A stretch of 64,000 nt of DNA, from NCBI GenBank assembly GCA_022376925.1, contig JAIOJX010000002.1, positions 65,496,001 through 65,560,000 of the forward strand. The letters are read 5' to 3'. Both the position numbers and the translations under genes were made by a program. The notes below the pieces were generated by a model. That model did no database searches. It saw only the letters and a program-made list of their open reading frames with translations, and had not been told where the DNA came from. Positions 34,906 through 48,198 of this stretch are shown here, piece after piece. Position 1 is the first letter of the stretch. The number at the start of each line of letters is the position of its first letter. The stretch comes from Tragulus kanchil (Eukaryota; Chordata; Mammalia; Artiodactyla; Tragulidae).

Positions 34906-35904
34906 CATCACATGCTGAAAACTAAACTACTATATGTAATGCTCGCATGTGCTTTCAGGTTTTAAAGGATTCGAGACTAGTTGAAATACATTATTTTGAA
35001 GATTTTTGCTTTTCAAGTAACTCTGTAAAGAGAAGGCACTGTGCACCCAAACTGTTCTCAAATTCTAGCAGAATTATACACATTCTTACAGAATTATCTG
35101 ATAGGTCTTAAAATCTAAAGAAATCCATTGCATAGTGTAATCACACATGTCTAGCAAATCCAAAGAAGAACGCATTTCCCTAGGATTTGTTTCTGCTTGC
35201 TTGTCTCTTCTTTTTCTTTTCTTTTTTTTTGTGTTAAATTAAATTCCACACTTTGTTCAGAGTTTTAACTTGGTCCAGGATCCTATCCAGGATACCACAT
35301 GACACTTACTCATCATGTCGCCTTATATCCCTTTTACTTTGATAACCTTGCCATTCTTAAAGAGTGCCTGTAAGACATTTTGTTCACCCTCCTTAGAGTT
35401 TCCAGTGGTTCTGTCATGATTAGACTGAGGTTACGGGATTTGGGGAGGAGACTGCAGAGGACAGTGTCATTTTCATAAGATTGAAAAGCAGACACACTGT
35501 CAATATGACTTACCCCTGTTGATATTGATTTCCATCACCTGGCTGAGATAGGGTTTGTTAGGTTTCTCCACTCTAAAGTTATTCTATTTTCCCCTTGAAA
35601 ATACTGTACTCTTTAGAAAAAGACACTGTGCACAGGCCACACTGAGAAGTGGAGAGCTATGTTCTACCTCTTTAAGGGAGAAGCACCTGTAAGGTTTTTT
35701 AAAATTTTCCCCTTCACAGAGAATTATTCACTGGGATATGAACATGGGACTCTTAGGGCAGTCTTCATCTGATTATTAATAAGTCATGTAACCCTAAGAA
35801 AATCATTTAGCTTTGGCTGGGTACAGTCTGTAAGGAAAATGTTTTTAAAAATTAACAAAAAAATATTTTTAATCTGTTAAACATAATGCTATGTGCCAGG
35901 CTTT

Positions 35905-38116
35905 GTTATTAAGTGTTAGTAAATCTTGTCTCATAATCACCATAACAACCTTATGAAGAAGGCATTATTATCCTAATTTTATAGATGTGGAAATTTGAAG
36001 TTCAGTGGGGCTAAAGTAGCCTGCCAAATTCACACATGCAATCCATCACATGCTGAAAACTAAACTACATATATGTACATGCTCGCATGTGCACAAACAT
36101 ATATATCGTCATTATATTCTATATTACAAAATAGCAGAGAACACATCAATGACTCTGCTTTGTCTCTTTTTTTTTTAAGAAGAGAAGACGTGGCTAACCA
36201 AATATTTCTATTTTTGTCACATTCATCTACCACAAAGAATACAAATAGCTTCCCTATCACCACAACCACTAGAAGTGATTGTCACCTGGTTTGAGGTGTC
36301 CAATCCTCTAGGGACTGTAGCCATTTGCATGAATAAGACTCCTTGATACAAAGTTATGCAAATATAGGAGGAGAGTGTATTTTAAGATGTGAATTTCCCA
36401 GTGAGCATATTTTATTTCTAGGCATAAATACGTGTTTGTTTAAATATCCACATGTTCCATGCTACAAGACCATTATTCTTGCTCAGCAAACATAGAATGG
36501 CTATGTTTTTACAGAACCAGATTTCCATTTGAACATTTTATCTAAAACTTGCATGATTATAAGGATACACACATTTTTGATGTTAACCAGGAATCTCTCT
36601 GTACTATGCAAAGTCACAAAACTGACTCATAAGGCAGGACCTACTCCACAAATGCTGAAGAGTATTTCACATTTCTTATCACAAAATGAGCATGCTTACA
36701 AAAGTAAAATGATCAATTGGAAACACAAAATCAAACTCAGGTTGCTTAAAAGAAAAAATCCTGTCACGTGCGACATATCTATTAGCAAATATCACTTAAT
36801 ACACTTAATTCCTGTCTGAACAGAGATGGCTCTTGGTTCCTCACTGATTTCTCAAGGAAATGATTAATTCCTTTATTTTCAAAATGGAACCATGGAGCTT
36901 AATTTTTTCAGTGGGATTCATTTAATTTGCAAATGTCAAACATGCTTTAAAAAATGAAATCATTCCTTTAGGCAATGTATGCTGCATGCATGCTATGTCG
37001 CTTCAGTGTTATTAAGTGTTAGTAAATCTTGTCTCATAATCACCATAACAACCTTATGAAGAAGGCATTATTATCCTAATTTTATAGATGTGGAAATTTG
37101 AAGTTCAGTGGGGCTAAAGTAGCCTGCCAAATTCACACATGCAATCCATCACATGCTGAAAACTAAACTACATATATGTACATGCTCGCATGTGCACAAA
37201 CATATATATCGTCATTATATTCTATATTACAAAATAGCAGAGAACACATCAATGACTCTGCTTTGTCTCTTTTTTTTTTAAGAAGAGAAGACGTGGCTAA
37301 CCAAATATTTCTATTTTTGTCACATTCATCTACCACAAAGAATACAAATAGCTTCCCTATCACCACAACCACTAGAAGTGATTGTCACCTGGTTTGAGGT
37401 GTCCAATCCTCTAGGGACTGTAGCCATTTGCATGAATAAGACTCCTTGATACAAAGTTATGCAAATATAGGAGGAGAGTGTATTTTAAGATGTGAATTTC
37501 CCAGTGAGCATATTTTATTTCTAGGCATAAATACGTGTTTGTTTAAATATCCACATGTTCCATGCTACAAGACCATTATTCTTGCTCAGCAAACATAGAA
37601 TGGCTATGTTTTTACAGAACCAGATTTCCATTTGAACATTTTATCTAAAACTTGCATGATTATAAGGATACACACATTTTTGATGTTAACCAGGAATCTC
37701 TCTGTACTATGCAAAGTCACAAAACTGACTCATAAGGCAGGACCTACTCCACAAATGCTGAAGAGTATTTCACATTTCTTATCACAAAATGAGCATGCTT
37801 ACAAAAGTAAAATGATCAATTGGAAACACAAAATCAAACTCAGGTTGCTTAAAAGAAAAAATCATGTTACATGAGACATATATATTAGCAAATATCACTT
37901 AATACACTTAATTCCTGTCTGAACAGAGATGGCTCTTGGTTCCTCACTGATTTCTCAAGGAAATGATTAATTCCTTTATTTTCAAAATGGAACCATGGAG
38001 CTTAATTTTTTCAGTGGGATTCATTTAATTTGCAAATGTCAAACATGCTTTAAAAAATGAAATCATTCCTTTAGGCAATGTATGCTGCATGCATGCTATG
38101 TCGCTTCAGTGTTATT
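35905..38116 (+). repeat. Tandem duplication K (1.10 kb x 2)
   Basis: Copy 1 is 35905-37007 and copy 2 is 37008-38116, offset 1103. It starts at gttattaagtgttagtaaat and ends at cgcttcagtgttatt, so the junction shares gttatt. A patch differs by about six substitutions (36762-36785 versus 37863-37890). It overlaps duplication J and the SINE at 38085. Confidence 0.97.
36046..38084. other. AT-rich intergenic DNA, duplicated
   Basis: No recognised gene or repeat. Frames at 36060-36819 recur at 37163-37874 purely through duplication K. Confidence 0.45.
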
Positions 38117-38306
38117 GGACTCTGTGTGACTCTATGGACCATAACCCACCAGGCTCTTATGCCTGTGGAATTTCCCAGGTAAGAATACTGGAGTGGGTTG
38201 CCATATTGTCCTCCAGGGGATCTTCCTGACCCAAAAATCAAGCCCATGTCTCTCAAGTCTCCTGCATTGGCAGGCAGGTTCTATACTCTAGCACCATTTG
38301 GGAAGC
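38085..38306 (-). mobile_element. Bov-tA SINE, antisense
   Basis: On the minus strand the tRNA-like head is ggcttcccaaatggtgctag, followed by cctgccaatgcaggagactt, gggtcaggaagatcccctgg and the BovB-derived body. The 3' end on the plus strand reads tatgtcgcttcagtgttatt. Its 3' end overlaps the end of duplication K, so a stub is also found at about 36982-37007. Confidence 0.93.
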
Positions 38307-39390
38307 CTACCTTAGGCAGAGTATACATAACACAAATAGAATAAAGCAGTATACATTTTGCCAGAGAATACAAGCACATATTTTAAAGTGGCTGGAAGCT
38401 TTGAAGAAAGGCTTATTAACATGTAAAGCTTATTAACCTTACACTTAGTAAGTAATTTGACTCAACTCTCTAACATATTTTATACTGTAAATGTGTGGTG
38501 TATACCAATGAGTGGAAGACAGAATGGGGCTCTTTACCCCTAACTGAATCGAGAAATTTTAAAGCATCTTAGGATTGTCCTTTCCTCCTCTCATCTGTAA
38601 TATTGAGAACTATTCTTAAAGTCAACTGAAGTTAACAAGTCATATGCCATAAATACAGAAATATTTTCAGCTATAATTTTATATTTTTTCAACAATACTC
38701 TTTACCTGAATAAAGCACTCTTATAATGTCCCTCATTCTAAAATATCAGAGTTATCCTTGATACTAATAAATATTTGTTTTATTTTTATTTGCCAAACTT
38801 CTATTACGATGCTCCCCCTAGGATTTCATCTGATACCTATCTCTAGCTACTTTCCCTATTCTTCAACCTTCTGACCTTCTAACTTTAGGCAAATGTCAGA
38901 GGCACGAGTGCACTCTCCCTGCCACTCCAGCTTTCAGTCATTCACCTTTTCATCCTGCAGTTACCTACAGAATCCAAAACCATTTTCTCAGCATTACTGC
39001 TATTTATGTCTGTGTCCTTCAAAACTGGTTGTACACTTATATCATCTTTCCTATCAAATCCCATTGCCTAGTGAGTAGTGGGAGCTGCATCACACTGACT
39101 TACAAATCATCCATCTCTCCATCCATTTATTCAGGAGAGATGCAAGGAACTTGCTACAGCACAGATTGACCAAAGTTCAGGAAGGAGAATGAATCACCAT
39201 ATTGCAATAGAATGGCTAGGAGTCAGGTATGGCTAGAACACAGAGCCATGGAGAAAATTGTGAGAGATGAAACTAGAGCAATGAGCACTGGGATAGATAT
39301 TAAGATCTTATAAATTTCATATGTATTGTGATATAATCATAACTTCCTTAAACTCTGATATACTTTCCTGCTCTCTTTGTCACATCAAGT
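38307..39390. other. Intergenic DNA, nothing recognised
   Basis: Single-copy AT-rich DNA. The frame at 38893-39078 is not protein-like. Confidence 0.45.
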
Positions 39391-41681
39391 CCTGAAGCAT
39401 TTAATCCTAGTTTTATATTTTAAAAACTGCTCTCCTTCTGTATTATAACTTACCTTTCTATAATTATTAAGTAAAAATGTTTAATGTATTTCTTCCTTTG
39501 GATAAAAAGAAAAAAGTCAACTGAGGATCATGGACTACTTCAATCTAATTTCTGTCTACAATCCACCAATCAGAACTTTCAACGTCAACTTATCCATAAA
39601 AGTAGAGACAAAGGAAGTAAGAGATAAAAATTGGTGTGAAATAAATGACCACCACATGATAAAAAATGGTTTAAGAACTGGTCTCATTGAAAGGTACTGC
39701 CTGGGTGGTAAAATGTGATTACAGAAGGAAAAAACTCCAGTTCAAAGTTTTTCTCCTAGGCTTCCTTTACCAACAGACTCTGTTATATTTATTATAAGGG
39801 CCTGTCCATATTCATCTTGCCCTGAGATCCCTTACTTTGAAAAGTGATTGGAAATTTAACAAGGTCAAGTCTCTTTCATGCCCATTTCACTCCTGCTTAT
39901 TTGTGCTTGGCCTCACTATAGATATATTATCATTTTTAGGAAAAAAATAGCTTATATTACTTTGATTATAAAAATGGCACACATATTACTCAATAAAAGA
40001 GTTGGACACAACTTAGCAAATGAAACAACAACAACAACATATAGGCATAAGAAAAAAAAGCAAAAATATCAATCCCAGCCTTTCATTCATTAAAAATGAA
40101 TCATCATGAATGGTTTCGATGTGCTCCTATCAGTGGCTTTATGCATATACTTCCAAATACACAACCAACCCTCCACCACCCACTTTTGCTAAAGTGAAGA
40201 CCATGATAGAATATATGTACAGAGTTGAGAAGATAAAATAGCAGCTTTTACAGTCTCTGTTCTAGGCTTGGTACATACTAAATGCTCAAAAATATTAGAT
40301 ACTATTTTCTACTGCTACAATTATTCAGGTGTATAAACTTGTTTACTCAACATTTTGCAGAAACTCTCTCTTGTAACAATATGATTTTTAATGGCTACAG
40401 CCATGATGTCACTGATGACATGGTCTTTCATCATCTGATCCTATGCTGGAGTATCACTGGTTCTGCCACTGACTGCCTATAGGAGCTTGTATGTGGTTAG
40501 CTATGGTAACCACTGTTTTATCTTTCAGTTTCTTTTCCTGAAGCATTTAATCCTAGTTTTATATTTTAAAACTGCTCTCCTTCTGTATTATAACTTACCT
40601 TTCTATAATTATTAAGTAAAAATGTTTAATGTATTTCTTCCTTTGGATAAAAAGAAAAAAGTCAACTGAGGATCATGGACTACTTCAATCTAATTTCTGT
40701 CTACAATCCACCAATCAGAACTTTCAACGTCAACTTATCCATAAAAGTAGAGACAAAGGAAGTAAGAGATAAAAATTGGTGTGAAATAAATGACCACAAC
40801 ATGATAAAAATGGTTTAAGAACTGGTCTCATTGAAAGGTACTGCCTGGGTGGTAAAATGTGATTACAGAAGGAAAAAACTCCAGTTCAAAGTTTTTCTCC
40901 TAGGCTTCCTTTACCAACAGACTCTGTTATATTTATTATAAGGGCCTGTCCATATTCATCTTGCCCTGAGATCCCTTACTTTGAAAAGTGATTGGAAATT
41001 TAACAAGGTCAAGTCTCTTTCATGCCCATTTCACTCCTGCTTATTTGTGCTTGGCCTCACTATAGATATATTATCATTTTTAGGAAAAAAATAGCTTATA
41101 TTACTTTGATTATAAAAATGGCACACATATTACTCAATAAAAGAGTTGGACACAACTTAGCAAATGAAACAACAACAACAACATATAGGCATAAGAAAAA
41201 AAAGCAAAAATATCAATCCCAGCCTTTCATTCATTAAAAATGAATCATCATGAATGGTTTCGATGTGCTCCTATCAGTGGCTTTATGCATATACTTCCAA
41301 ATACACAACCAACCCTCCACCACCCACTTTTGCTAAAGTGAAGACCATGATAGAATATATGTACAGAGTTGAGAAGATAAAATAGCAGCTTTTACAGTCT
41401 CTGTTCTAGGCTTGGTACATACTAAATGCTCAAAAATATTAGATACTATTTTCTACTGCTACAATTATTCAGGTGTATAAACTTGTTTACTCAACATTTT
41501 GCAGAAACTCTCTCTTGTAACAATATGATTTTTAATGGCTACAGCCATGATGTCACTGATGACATGGTCTTTCATCATCTGATCCTATGCTGGAGTATCA
41601 CTGGTTCTGCCACTGACTGCCTATAGGAGCTTGTATGTGGTTAGCTATGGTAACCACTGTTTTATCTTTCAGTTTCTTTTT
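39391..41681 (+). repeat. Tandem duplication M (1.15 kb x 2)
   Basis: Copy 1 is 39391-40536 and copy 2 is 40537-41681, offset 1144-1146. It starts at cctgaagcatttaatcctag and ends at atctttcagtttctttt. Differences are single-base A-run indels (attttaaaaactgc versus attttaaaactgc; gataaaaaatggtt versus gataaaaatggtt) and one substitution. Confidence 0.98.
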
Positions 41682-41759
41682 AATATTAGAAAACACGTGT
41701 GCAAGGTATCATAGTAAATACCAAATAAATAATAATCTCTATTGTTTTTAAACTTCTGT

Positions 41760-41945
41760 TGGAGTACCAGCAATGAACGTATTCACATATTTTGCTTTTT
41801 CCTTCTTCTCAATTATTTCCTTGAAACTGATTCCCAGAAGTAGGATTACTGAGTCAAACGGCATAAAAAATAGCTACATTCTTTGTATCTACTGTTATGC
41901 TGTTTTCTACCAAGTTTGAACCAATATATAATGTAACAAGCAAAG
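41760..41945 (-). mobile_element. Ancient L1 relic (copied at 42866-43051)
   Basis: On the plus strand tttccttgaaactgattccc, agaagtaggattactgagtc and aaacggcataaaaaatagct mirror the old L1 ORF2 end in antisense ('ccttaggataaattcctagaagtggaattactgggtcaaagggtatg'). Confidence 0.65.
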
Positions 41946-42305
41946 CACCTCATATATTTAAGGAATGTTCCTATACTTGTTTCATTCAAGTCCAGATCCT
42001 ATGCTCATCAGTTAAGAAGGGGAAAATCTGGGATGGATTTTATTGCAGAAATTCCAAACTGCAGGGAATTGAACAGATGCTGCTCACTCATGTTACATTT
42101 GGGAGACCACCAGTCAGCCACGTTCAGTAACTGCTTTCAGAAACATCTGGATTTAAACTTACAGCCTAAACATGACAGGTTAAATAGTATGTAGCTATAA
42201 AATAGTTTCATGCCTTGATTCTCAAAAATCTGAATTCACTGAGATTTTTACAATATTTAAATAATTAGAAAATTTTCAAACAATGTAGACATAAAGAATC
42301 ATACA

Positions 42306-42584
42306 AAGGGCTTCCCTGGTGGCTCAATGGTAAGGAGTTCGCCTGCCAATCCAGGAGACATGGGTTCTATCCCTGATTCGGGAAGATCCCACATGCTGTG
42401 GAACAACCATGAGCCACAACGATTGAGCCTGTGCTCTAGAGCCTCAGAGCTGCAACTGTGGATCCCATGTGCTGCAACTACTGAAGCCTGTGTGCCTAGA
42501 GCCCAAGTTCGACAACAGAAGTCACCACAACAAGGAACCTACTCACCTCAACTAGAGAGTAGCCCTCACTGACTGCCTATAGGA
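42306..42584 (+). mobile_element. CHR-2-type SINE, first appearance (cut by duplication junction)
   Basis: It begins gggcttccctggtggctcaa with ggttctatccctga as a decayed B box. It continues through cctgtgctctagagcctcag, caactactgaagcctgtgtg and agaagtcaccacaacaagga, the CHR-2 family body. It stops at the junction. The intact version is at 43412-43745, and a third appearance is at 44544-44882. All three derive from one insertion. Confidence 0.93.
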
Positions 42585-43411
42585 AAACTTGTTTACTCAA
42601 CATTTTGCAGAAACTCTCTCTTGTAACAATATGATTTTTAATGGCTACAGCCATGATGTCACTGATGACATGGTCTTTCATCATCTGATCCTATGCTGGA
42701 GTATCACTGGTTCTGCCACTGACTGCCTATAGGAGCTTGTATGTGGTTAGCTATGGTAACCACTGTTTTATCTTTCAGTTTCTTTTTAATATTAGAAAAC
42801 ACGTGTGCAAGGTATCATAGTAAATACCAAATAAATAATAATCTCTATTGTTTTTAAACTTCTGTTGGAGTACCAGCAATGAACGTATTCACATATTTTG
42901 CTTTTTCCTTCTTCTCAATTATTTCCTTGAAACTGATTCCCAGAAGTAGGATTACTGAGTCAAACGGCATAAAAAATAGCTACATTCTTTGTATCTACTG
43001 TTATGCTGTTTTCTACCAAGTTTGAACCAATATATAATGTAACAAGCAAAGCACCTCATATATTTAAGGAATGTTCCTATACTTGTTTCATTCAAGTCCA
43101 GATCCTATGCTCATCAGTTAAGAAGGGGAAAATCTGGGATGGATTTTATTGCAGAAATTCCAAACTGCAGGGAATTGAACAGATGCTGCTCACTCATGTT
43201 ACATTTGGGAGACCACCAGTCAGCCACGTTCAGTAACTGCTTTCAGAAACATCTGGATTTAAACTTACAGCCTAAACATGACAGGTTAAATAGTATGTAG
43301 CTATAAAATAGTTTCATGCCTTGATTCTCAAAAATCTGAATTCACTGAGATTTTTACAATATTTAAATAATTAGAAAATTTTCAAACAATGTAGACATAA
43401 AGAATCATACA

Positions 43412-43745
43412 AAGGGCTTCCCTGGTGGCTCAATGGTAAGGAGTTCGCCTGCCAATCCAGGAGACATGGGTTCTATCCCTGATTCGGGAAGATCCCACAT
43501 GCTGTGGAACAACCATGAGCCACAACGATTGAGCCTGTGCTCTAGAGCCTCAGAGCTGCAACTGTGGATCCCATGTGCTGCAACTACTGAAGCCTGTGTG
43601 CCTAGAGCCCAAGTTCGACAACAGAAGTCACCACAACAAGGAACCTACTCACCTCAACTAGAGAGTAGCCCCCACTGCCTGCAACCAGAAAAGAGACTGC
43701 AGCAGTGAAAACCCAGAACAGCCAAAAATAAATAAGCAAATAAAG
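43412..43745 (+). mobile_element. CHR-2-type SINE, intact appearance (repeated at 44544-44882)
   Basis: Full element of about 330 bp from gggcttccctggtggctcaa to the tail agccaaaaataaataagcaaa, with the CHR-2 body containing cctgtgctctagagcctcag and ctgcagcagtgaaaacccag. The possible flanking repeat ataaagaa is weak. Confidence 0.93.
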
Positions 43746-44444
43746 AAATAATTTTTAAAAAGAGAGACTTCTGTTTTAAAAAAATAATCACATAAACTAC
43801 ATAATATTTTATTTTCGTATTGTGAATTTCTGGTTGACTTGCATTAATAGGTTAGGAAGCCTCAGAGGATTTTTACGAATACTATTTTGAAGGAAGAAAA
43901 ATCTTTACTAACACATATTTTACTCAAAGGAGTACAAAATATATATGCAGTCTTCAGGTTACAATTATTGAATCTTAATTTATGTGAAAATATAAAATAT
44001 TTATTTTAGAAAGGTAATAAATGTAATGGCCTAAAAACCAACACTTATGATACTCTATCCATATCATGAGCCTTACTGGAAGACTAGCTTGTGGAAAGCA
44101 CAGATCATGTCCAATGTATTACTCTCCAATGATTATCATAATAATAGATACCACAGTATGCCCTGCATATATGTTTATTTCTTTAATATGATACCCACAA
44201 ATTTAGTAGCTTTTAACAACCATTCAGTTATGCTTATTAGGTTCACAGACTCTAATGGATCAGGATTTCAGACAAGGTACAGCGGGGATGAGCTGTTCAT
44301 ACTCCATGATGTCTCGACTTGAATTCCACATAGGAAGTAATAGACTGAGTGGGCGCTGGAAGCATCTGAAGACTCATTCACTCACATGGCTTGGATTGAA
44401 ATGACTTGAAACAGGGATTTGCTAACCAGGGTACCTACGTTGCC
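43746..44444. other. Intergenic DNA, nothing recognised (copied)
   Basis: AT-rich sequence. The frame at 44047-44322 recurs at 45177-45464 and in part at 46375-46578 only because of duplications O and P. Confidence 0.45.
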
Positions 44445-45316
44445 TTTCATGCCTTGATTTCAAAAATCTGAATTCACTGAGATTTTTACAATATTTAAAT
44501 AATTAGAAAATTTTCAAACAATGTAGACATAAAGAATCATACAAAGGGCTTCCCTGGTGGCTCAATGGTAAGGAGTTCGCCTGCCAATCCAGGAGACATG
44601 GGTTCTATCCCTGATTCGGGAAGATCCCACATGCTGTGGAACAACCATGAGCCACAACGATTGAGCCTGTGCTCTAGAGCCTCAGAGCTGCAACTGTGGA
44701 TCCCATGTGCTGCAACTACTGAAGCCTGTGTGCCTAGAGCCCAAGTTCGACAACAGAAGTCACCACAACAAGGAACCTACTCACCTCAACTAGGGGTAGC
44801 CCCACTGCCTGCAACCAAAAAAGAGACTGCAGCAGTGAAAACCCAGAACAGCCAAAAATAAATAAGCAAATAAAGAAATAATTTTTAAAAAGAGAGACTT
44901 CTGTTTTAAAAAAATAATCACATAAACTACATAATATTTTATTTTCGTATTGTGAATTTCTGGTTGACTTGCATTAATAGGTTAGGAAGCCTCAGAGGAT
45001 TTTTACGAATACTATTTTGAAGGAAGAAAAATCTTTACTAACACATATTTTACTCAAAGGAGTACAAAATATATATGCAGTCTTCAGGTTACAATTATTG
45101 AATCTTAATTTATGTGAAAATATAAAATATTTATTTTAGAAAGGTAATAAATGTAATGGCCTAAAAACCAACACTTATGATACTCTATCCATATCATGAG
45201 CCTTACTGGAAGACTAGCTTGTGGAAAGCACAGATCATGTCCAATGTATTACTCTCCAATGATTATCATAATAATAGATACCACAGTATGCCCTGCATAT
45301 ATGTTTATTTCTTTAA

Positions 45317-47606
45317 TATGATACCCACAAATTTAGTAGCTTTTAACAACCATTCAGTTATGCTTATTAGGTTCACAGACTCTAATGGATCAGGATTTCA
45401 GACAAGGTACAGCGGGGATGAGCTGTTCATACTCCATGATGTCTACGACTTGAATTCCACATAGGGAAGTAATAGACTGAGTGGGCGCTGGAAGCATCTG
45501 AAGACTCATTCACTCACATGGCTTGGATTGAAATGACTTGAAACAGGGATTTGCTAACCAGGGTACCTACACGTTGCCTTTCATGTGGTTTGATTTCCTT
45601 TACAACATGGTGGCCTTATGGAACTTGGAGTTCTAACATGACAGCTCAGGGTTTCAAGCATGAATATTGTTAATAAATAATATGGAAACTGAATTGCCTT
45701 TTAAAGGCAAGGGAAGAGAATTCAAAGGGAAGAGAATTCTTTATTGGACAATGTAATATAAGACGTAATACTATTTATGACATAATACTATATACATTCA
45801 CTCATATGCATATATACAATAGTATTATATTATAAGCATCTTTGGTAAATACAACCAATAATTGCCCTCTAGTATTATTTCCTATCTATTCAATTCACAA
45901 CTCTTCCCACTTTGTTAAATTAAAAAGTTGCATTTTCTTTGCATAGTTTTTTTGGTTCTAAATTTTCACATCATACGAAAATTTTTAAATTACTCCTTCC
46001 TCAAAGATTCTGAGTGTCCAGTAAATGAACAGTAAGACTGGTGTAGCTTTCTGATAGAAAATCACATCTTTGCTACTGACTTCTCAATTGCCTAGTAATC
46101 AAAGAAAGACTCAGAATATGTTTTAAAAAATCTCATATCCTATAGGAGATATTTTGTGTTTGAACAGAAGGAAAATCCTCAAAATATTTGGTAAATTATT
46201 TGAAACATAAATTTAAAATATGCTTATAGAATTTATATGAATTTTTTAGTTGCCTTGAAACTTTTAAAACTTTCAAAATTTGATATAGTGAAAGACATTT
46301 TAAAAAACTATAATAATATACAGGAATGTTTCATGCTTAGGATAATCAATTTCTGTAACTTTCTGGGGTAAGCCTTGAAAATATACAGGTCACAAAATAA
46401 TTTCCCTTCTCTCTGGCTTATTAGTTCCACTATGATACCCACAAATTTAGTAGCTTTTAACAACCATTCAGTTATGCTTATTAGGTTCACAGACTCTAAT
46501 GGATCAGGATTTCAGACAAGGTACAGCGGGGATGAGCTGTTCATACTCCATGATGTCTACGACTTGAATTCCACATAGGGAAGTAATAGACTGAGTGGGC
46601 GCTGGAAGCATCTGAAGACTCATTCACTCACATGGCTTGGATTGAAATGACTTGAAACAGGGATTTGCTAACCAGGGTACCTACACGTTGCCTTTCATGT
46701 GGTTTGATTTCCTTTACAACATGGTGGCCTTATGGAACTTGGAGTTCTAACATGACAGCTCAGGGTTTCAAGCATGAATATTGTTAATAAATAATATGGA
46801 AACTGAATTGCCTTTTAAAGGCAAGGGAAGAGAATTCAAAGGGAAGAGAATTCTTTATTGGACAATGTAATATAAGACGTAATACTATTTATGACATAAT
46901 ACTATATACATTCACTCATATGCATATATACAATAGTATTATATTATAAGCATCTTTGGTAAATACAACCAATAATTGCCCTCTAGTATTATTTCCTATC
47001 TATTCAATTCACAACTCTTCCCACTTTGTTAAATTAAAAAGTTGCATTTTCTTTGCATAGTTTTTTTGGTTCTAAATTTTCACATCATACGAAAATTTTT
47101 AAATTACTCCTTCCTCAAAGATTCTGAGTGTCCAGTAAATGAACAGTAAGACTGGTGTAGCTTTCTGATAGAAAATCACATCTTTGCTACTGACTTCTCA
47201 ATTGCCTAGTAATCAAAGAAAGACTCAGAATATGTTTTAAAAAATCTCATATCCTATAGGAGATATTTTGTGTTTGAACAGAAGGAAAATCCTCAAAATA
47301 TTTGGTAAATTATTTGAAACATAAATTTAAAATATGCTTATAGAATTTATATGAATTTTTTAGTTGCCTTGAAACTTTTAAAACTTTCAAAATTTGATAT
47401 AGTGAAAGACATTTTAAAAAACTATAATAATATACAGGAATGTTTCATGCTTAGGATAATCAATTTCTGTAGTGACCTTTTCCCTGGAAAACTGCACATA
47501 CTTAATTTGTGAACTCAAGGTATGTAAGCTTTAGTCCCTTGAAAAATATACAGGTCACAAAATAATTTCCCCTTCTCTCTGGCATGGAGACTTCTTAGTT
47601 CCAATA
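45317..47606 (+). repeat. Tandem duplication P (1.11 kb x 2)
   Basis: Copy 1 is 45317-46430 and copy 2 is 46431-47606, offset 1114. The last ~90 bases of copy 1 (46340-46430) correspond to ~160 bases in copy 2 (47466-47606), so the copy-1 end carries a ~70-bp loss and scattered changes. It overlaps duplication O. Confidence 0.95.
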
Positions 47607-48198
47607 TGTACTCAGTTAAGAGCTTTGTTGAGGGTTAAGTGTGGGATTTTCACTTCTATTATCAACTATTAGATCCGAAGCCCCTTTTGGCCATTAGTTT
47701 ATCTTGACTGTCAGGAAGAGATGACAGTTTCATCTTCACAAGTGTTTATTAACTTCTTTTATCCTAAGCATATACCTGGGATCAATTTTATTCACTTAAG
47801 AACTAAAATTAAATTAAAAATACATATGCCATAGAGTCATTTTCCCAAAAATACTACAAACAGGACCCTAATTTATTCCAGTTGAAATATTAAGCAGTTT
47901 CTTCTACTGACCACATTTTATCATTATTTGGTCTTTAACTGAAATAAATATAATCTAACACTATAAGACTATGTTTATAAGCAAAAATGTAGATAAACTA
48001 GCTTAAAATATTATTTATTTATACAGTGATATCAGAGTAACCTCAAATGAGGCTGTCTGTTACAACCAAGCAACTCACTTATTTGCAAAAATGCAAAGAT
48101 AAGAATTAATTTTGATACGGACATATTTTCAAATAAAAATTTGTATCCAGTTAAGAGACATTCCAGGAAACAAATCTCCTCAAAACAATAGCTTTCTT
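45585..48198. other. Very AT-rich intergenic DNA
   Basis: Includes an (at)-rich stretch near 45760-45840 and its copy near 46875-46955. No gene or repeat family recognised. Confidence 0.45.

Larger units (their letters stand above)
33818..36095 (+). repeat. Tandem duplication J (1.14 kb x 2)
   Basis: Copy 1 is about 33818-34953 and copy 2 is 34954-36095, offset 1136-1138. The first ~27 bases of copy 2 are a shortened version of ggaagcttttaaaggattct. The end of copy 1 differs (actactatatgtaatgctcg versus actacatatatgtacatgct). It overlaps duplication I. Confidence 0.96.
41479..43690 (+). repeat. Tandem duplication N (1.11 kb x 2)
   Basis: Copy 1 is 41479-42584 and copy 2 is 42585-43690, offset 1106. 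It starts at aaacttgtttactcaaca. Copy 1 ends inside a CHR-type SINE, with agtagccctcactgactgcc against agtagcccccactgcctgca in copy 2. It overlaps duplication M, so one block occurs three times. Confidence 0.97.
43312..45584 (+). repeat. Tandem duplication O (1.13 kb x 2)
   Basis: Copy 1 is 43312-44444 and copy 2 is 44445-45584, offset about 1130-1133. It starts at tttcatgccttgatt. Differences include loss of a few bases in the SINE (agagagtagcccccact versus aggggtagccccact) and gtctcgac versus gtctacgac. Confidence 0.97.

Noticed and set aside
38893..39078. Plus-strand open frame with serine-rich peptide
   Set aside because: No splice context, no similarity recognised, and composition is consistent with translated pyrimidine-rich non-coding DNA.
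45760..45840. AT-rich palindromic stretch as a possible origin or matrix attachment site
   Set aside because: Base composition alone is not enough, and the sequence is not distinctive against the AT-rich background.
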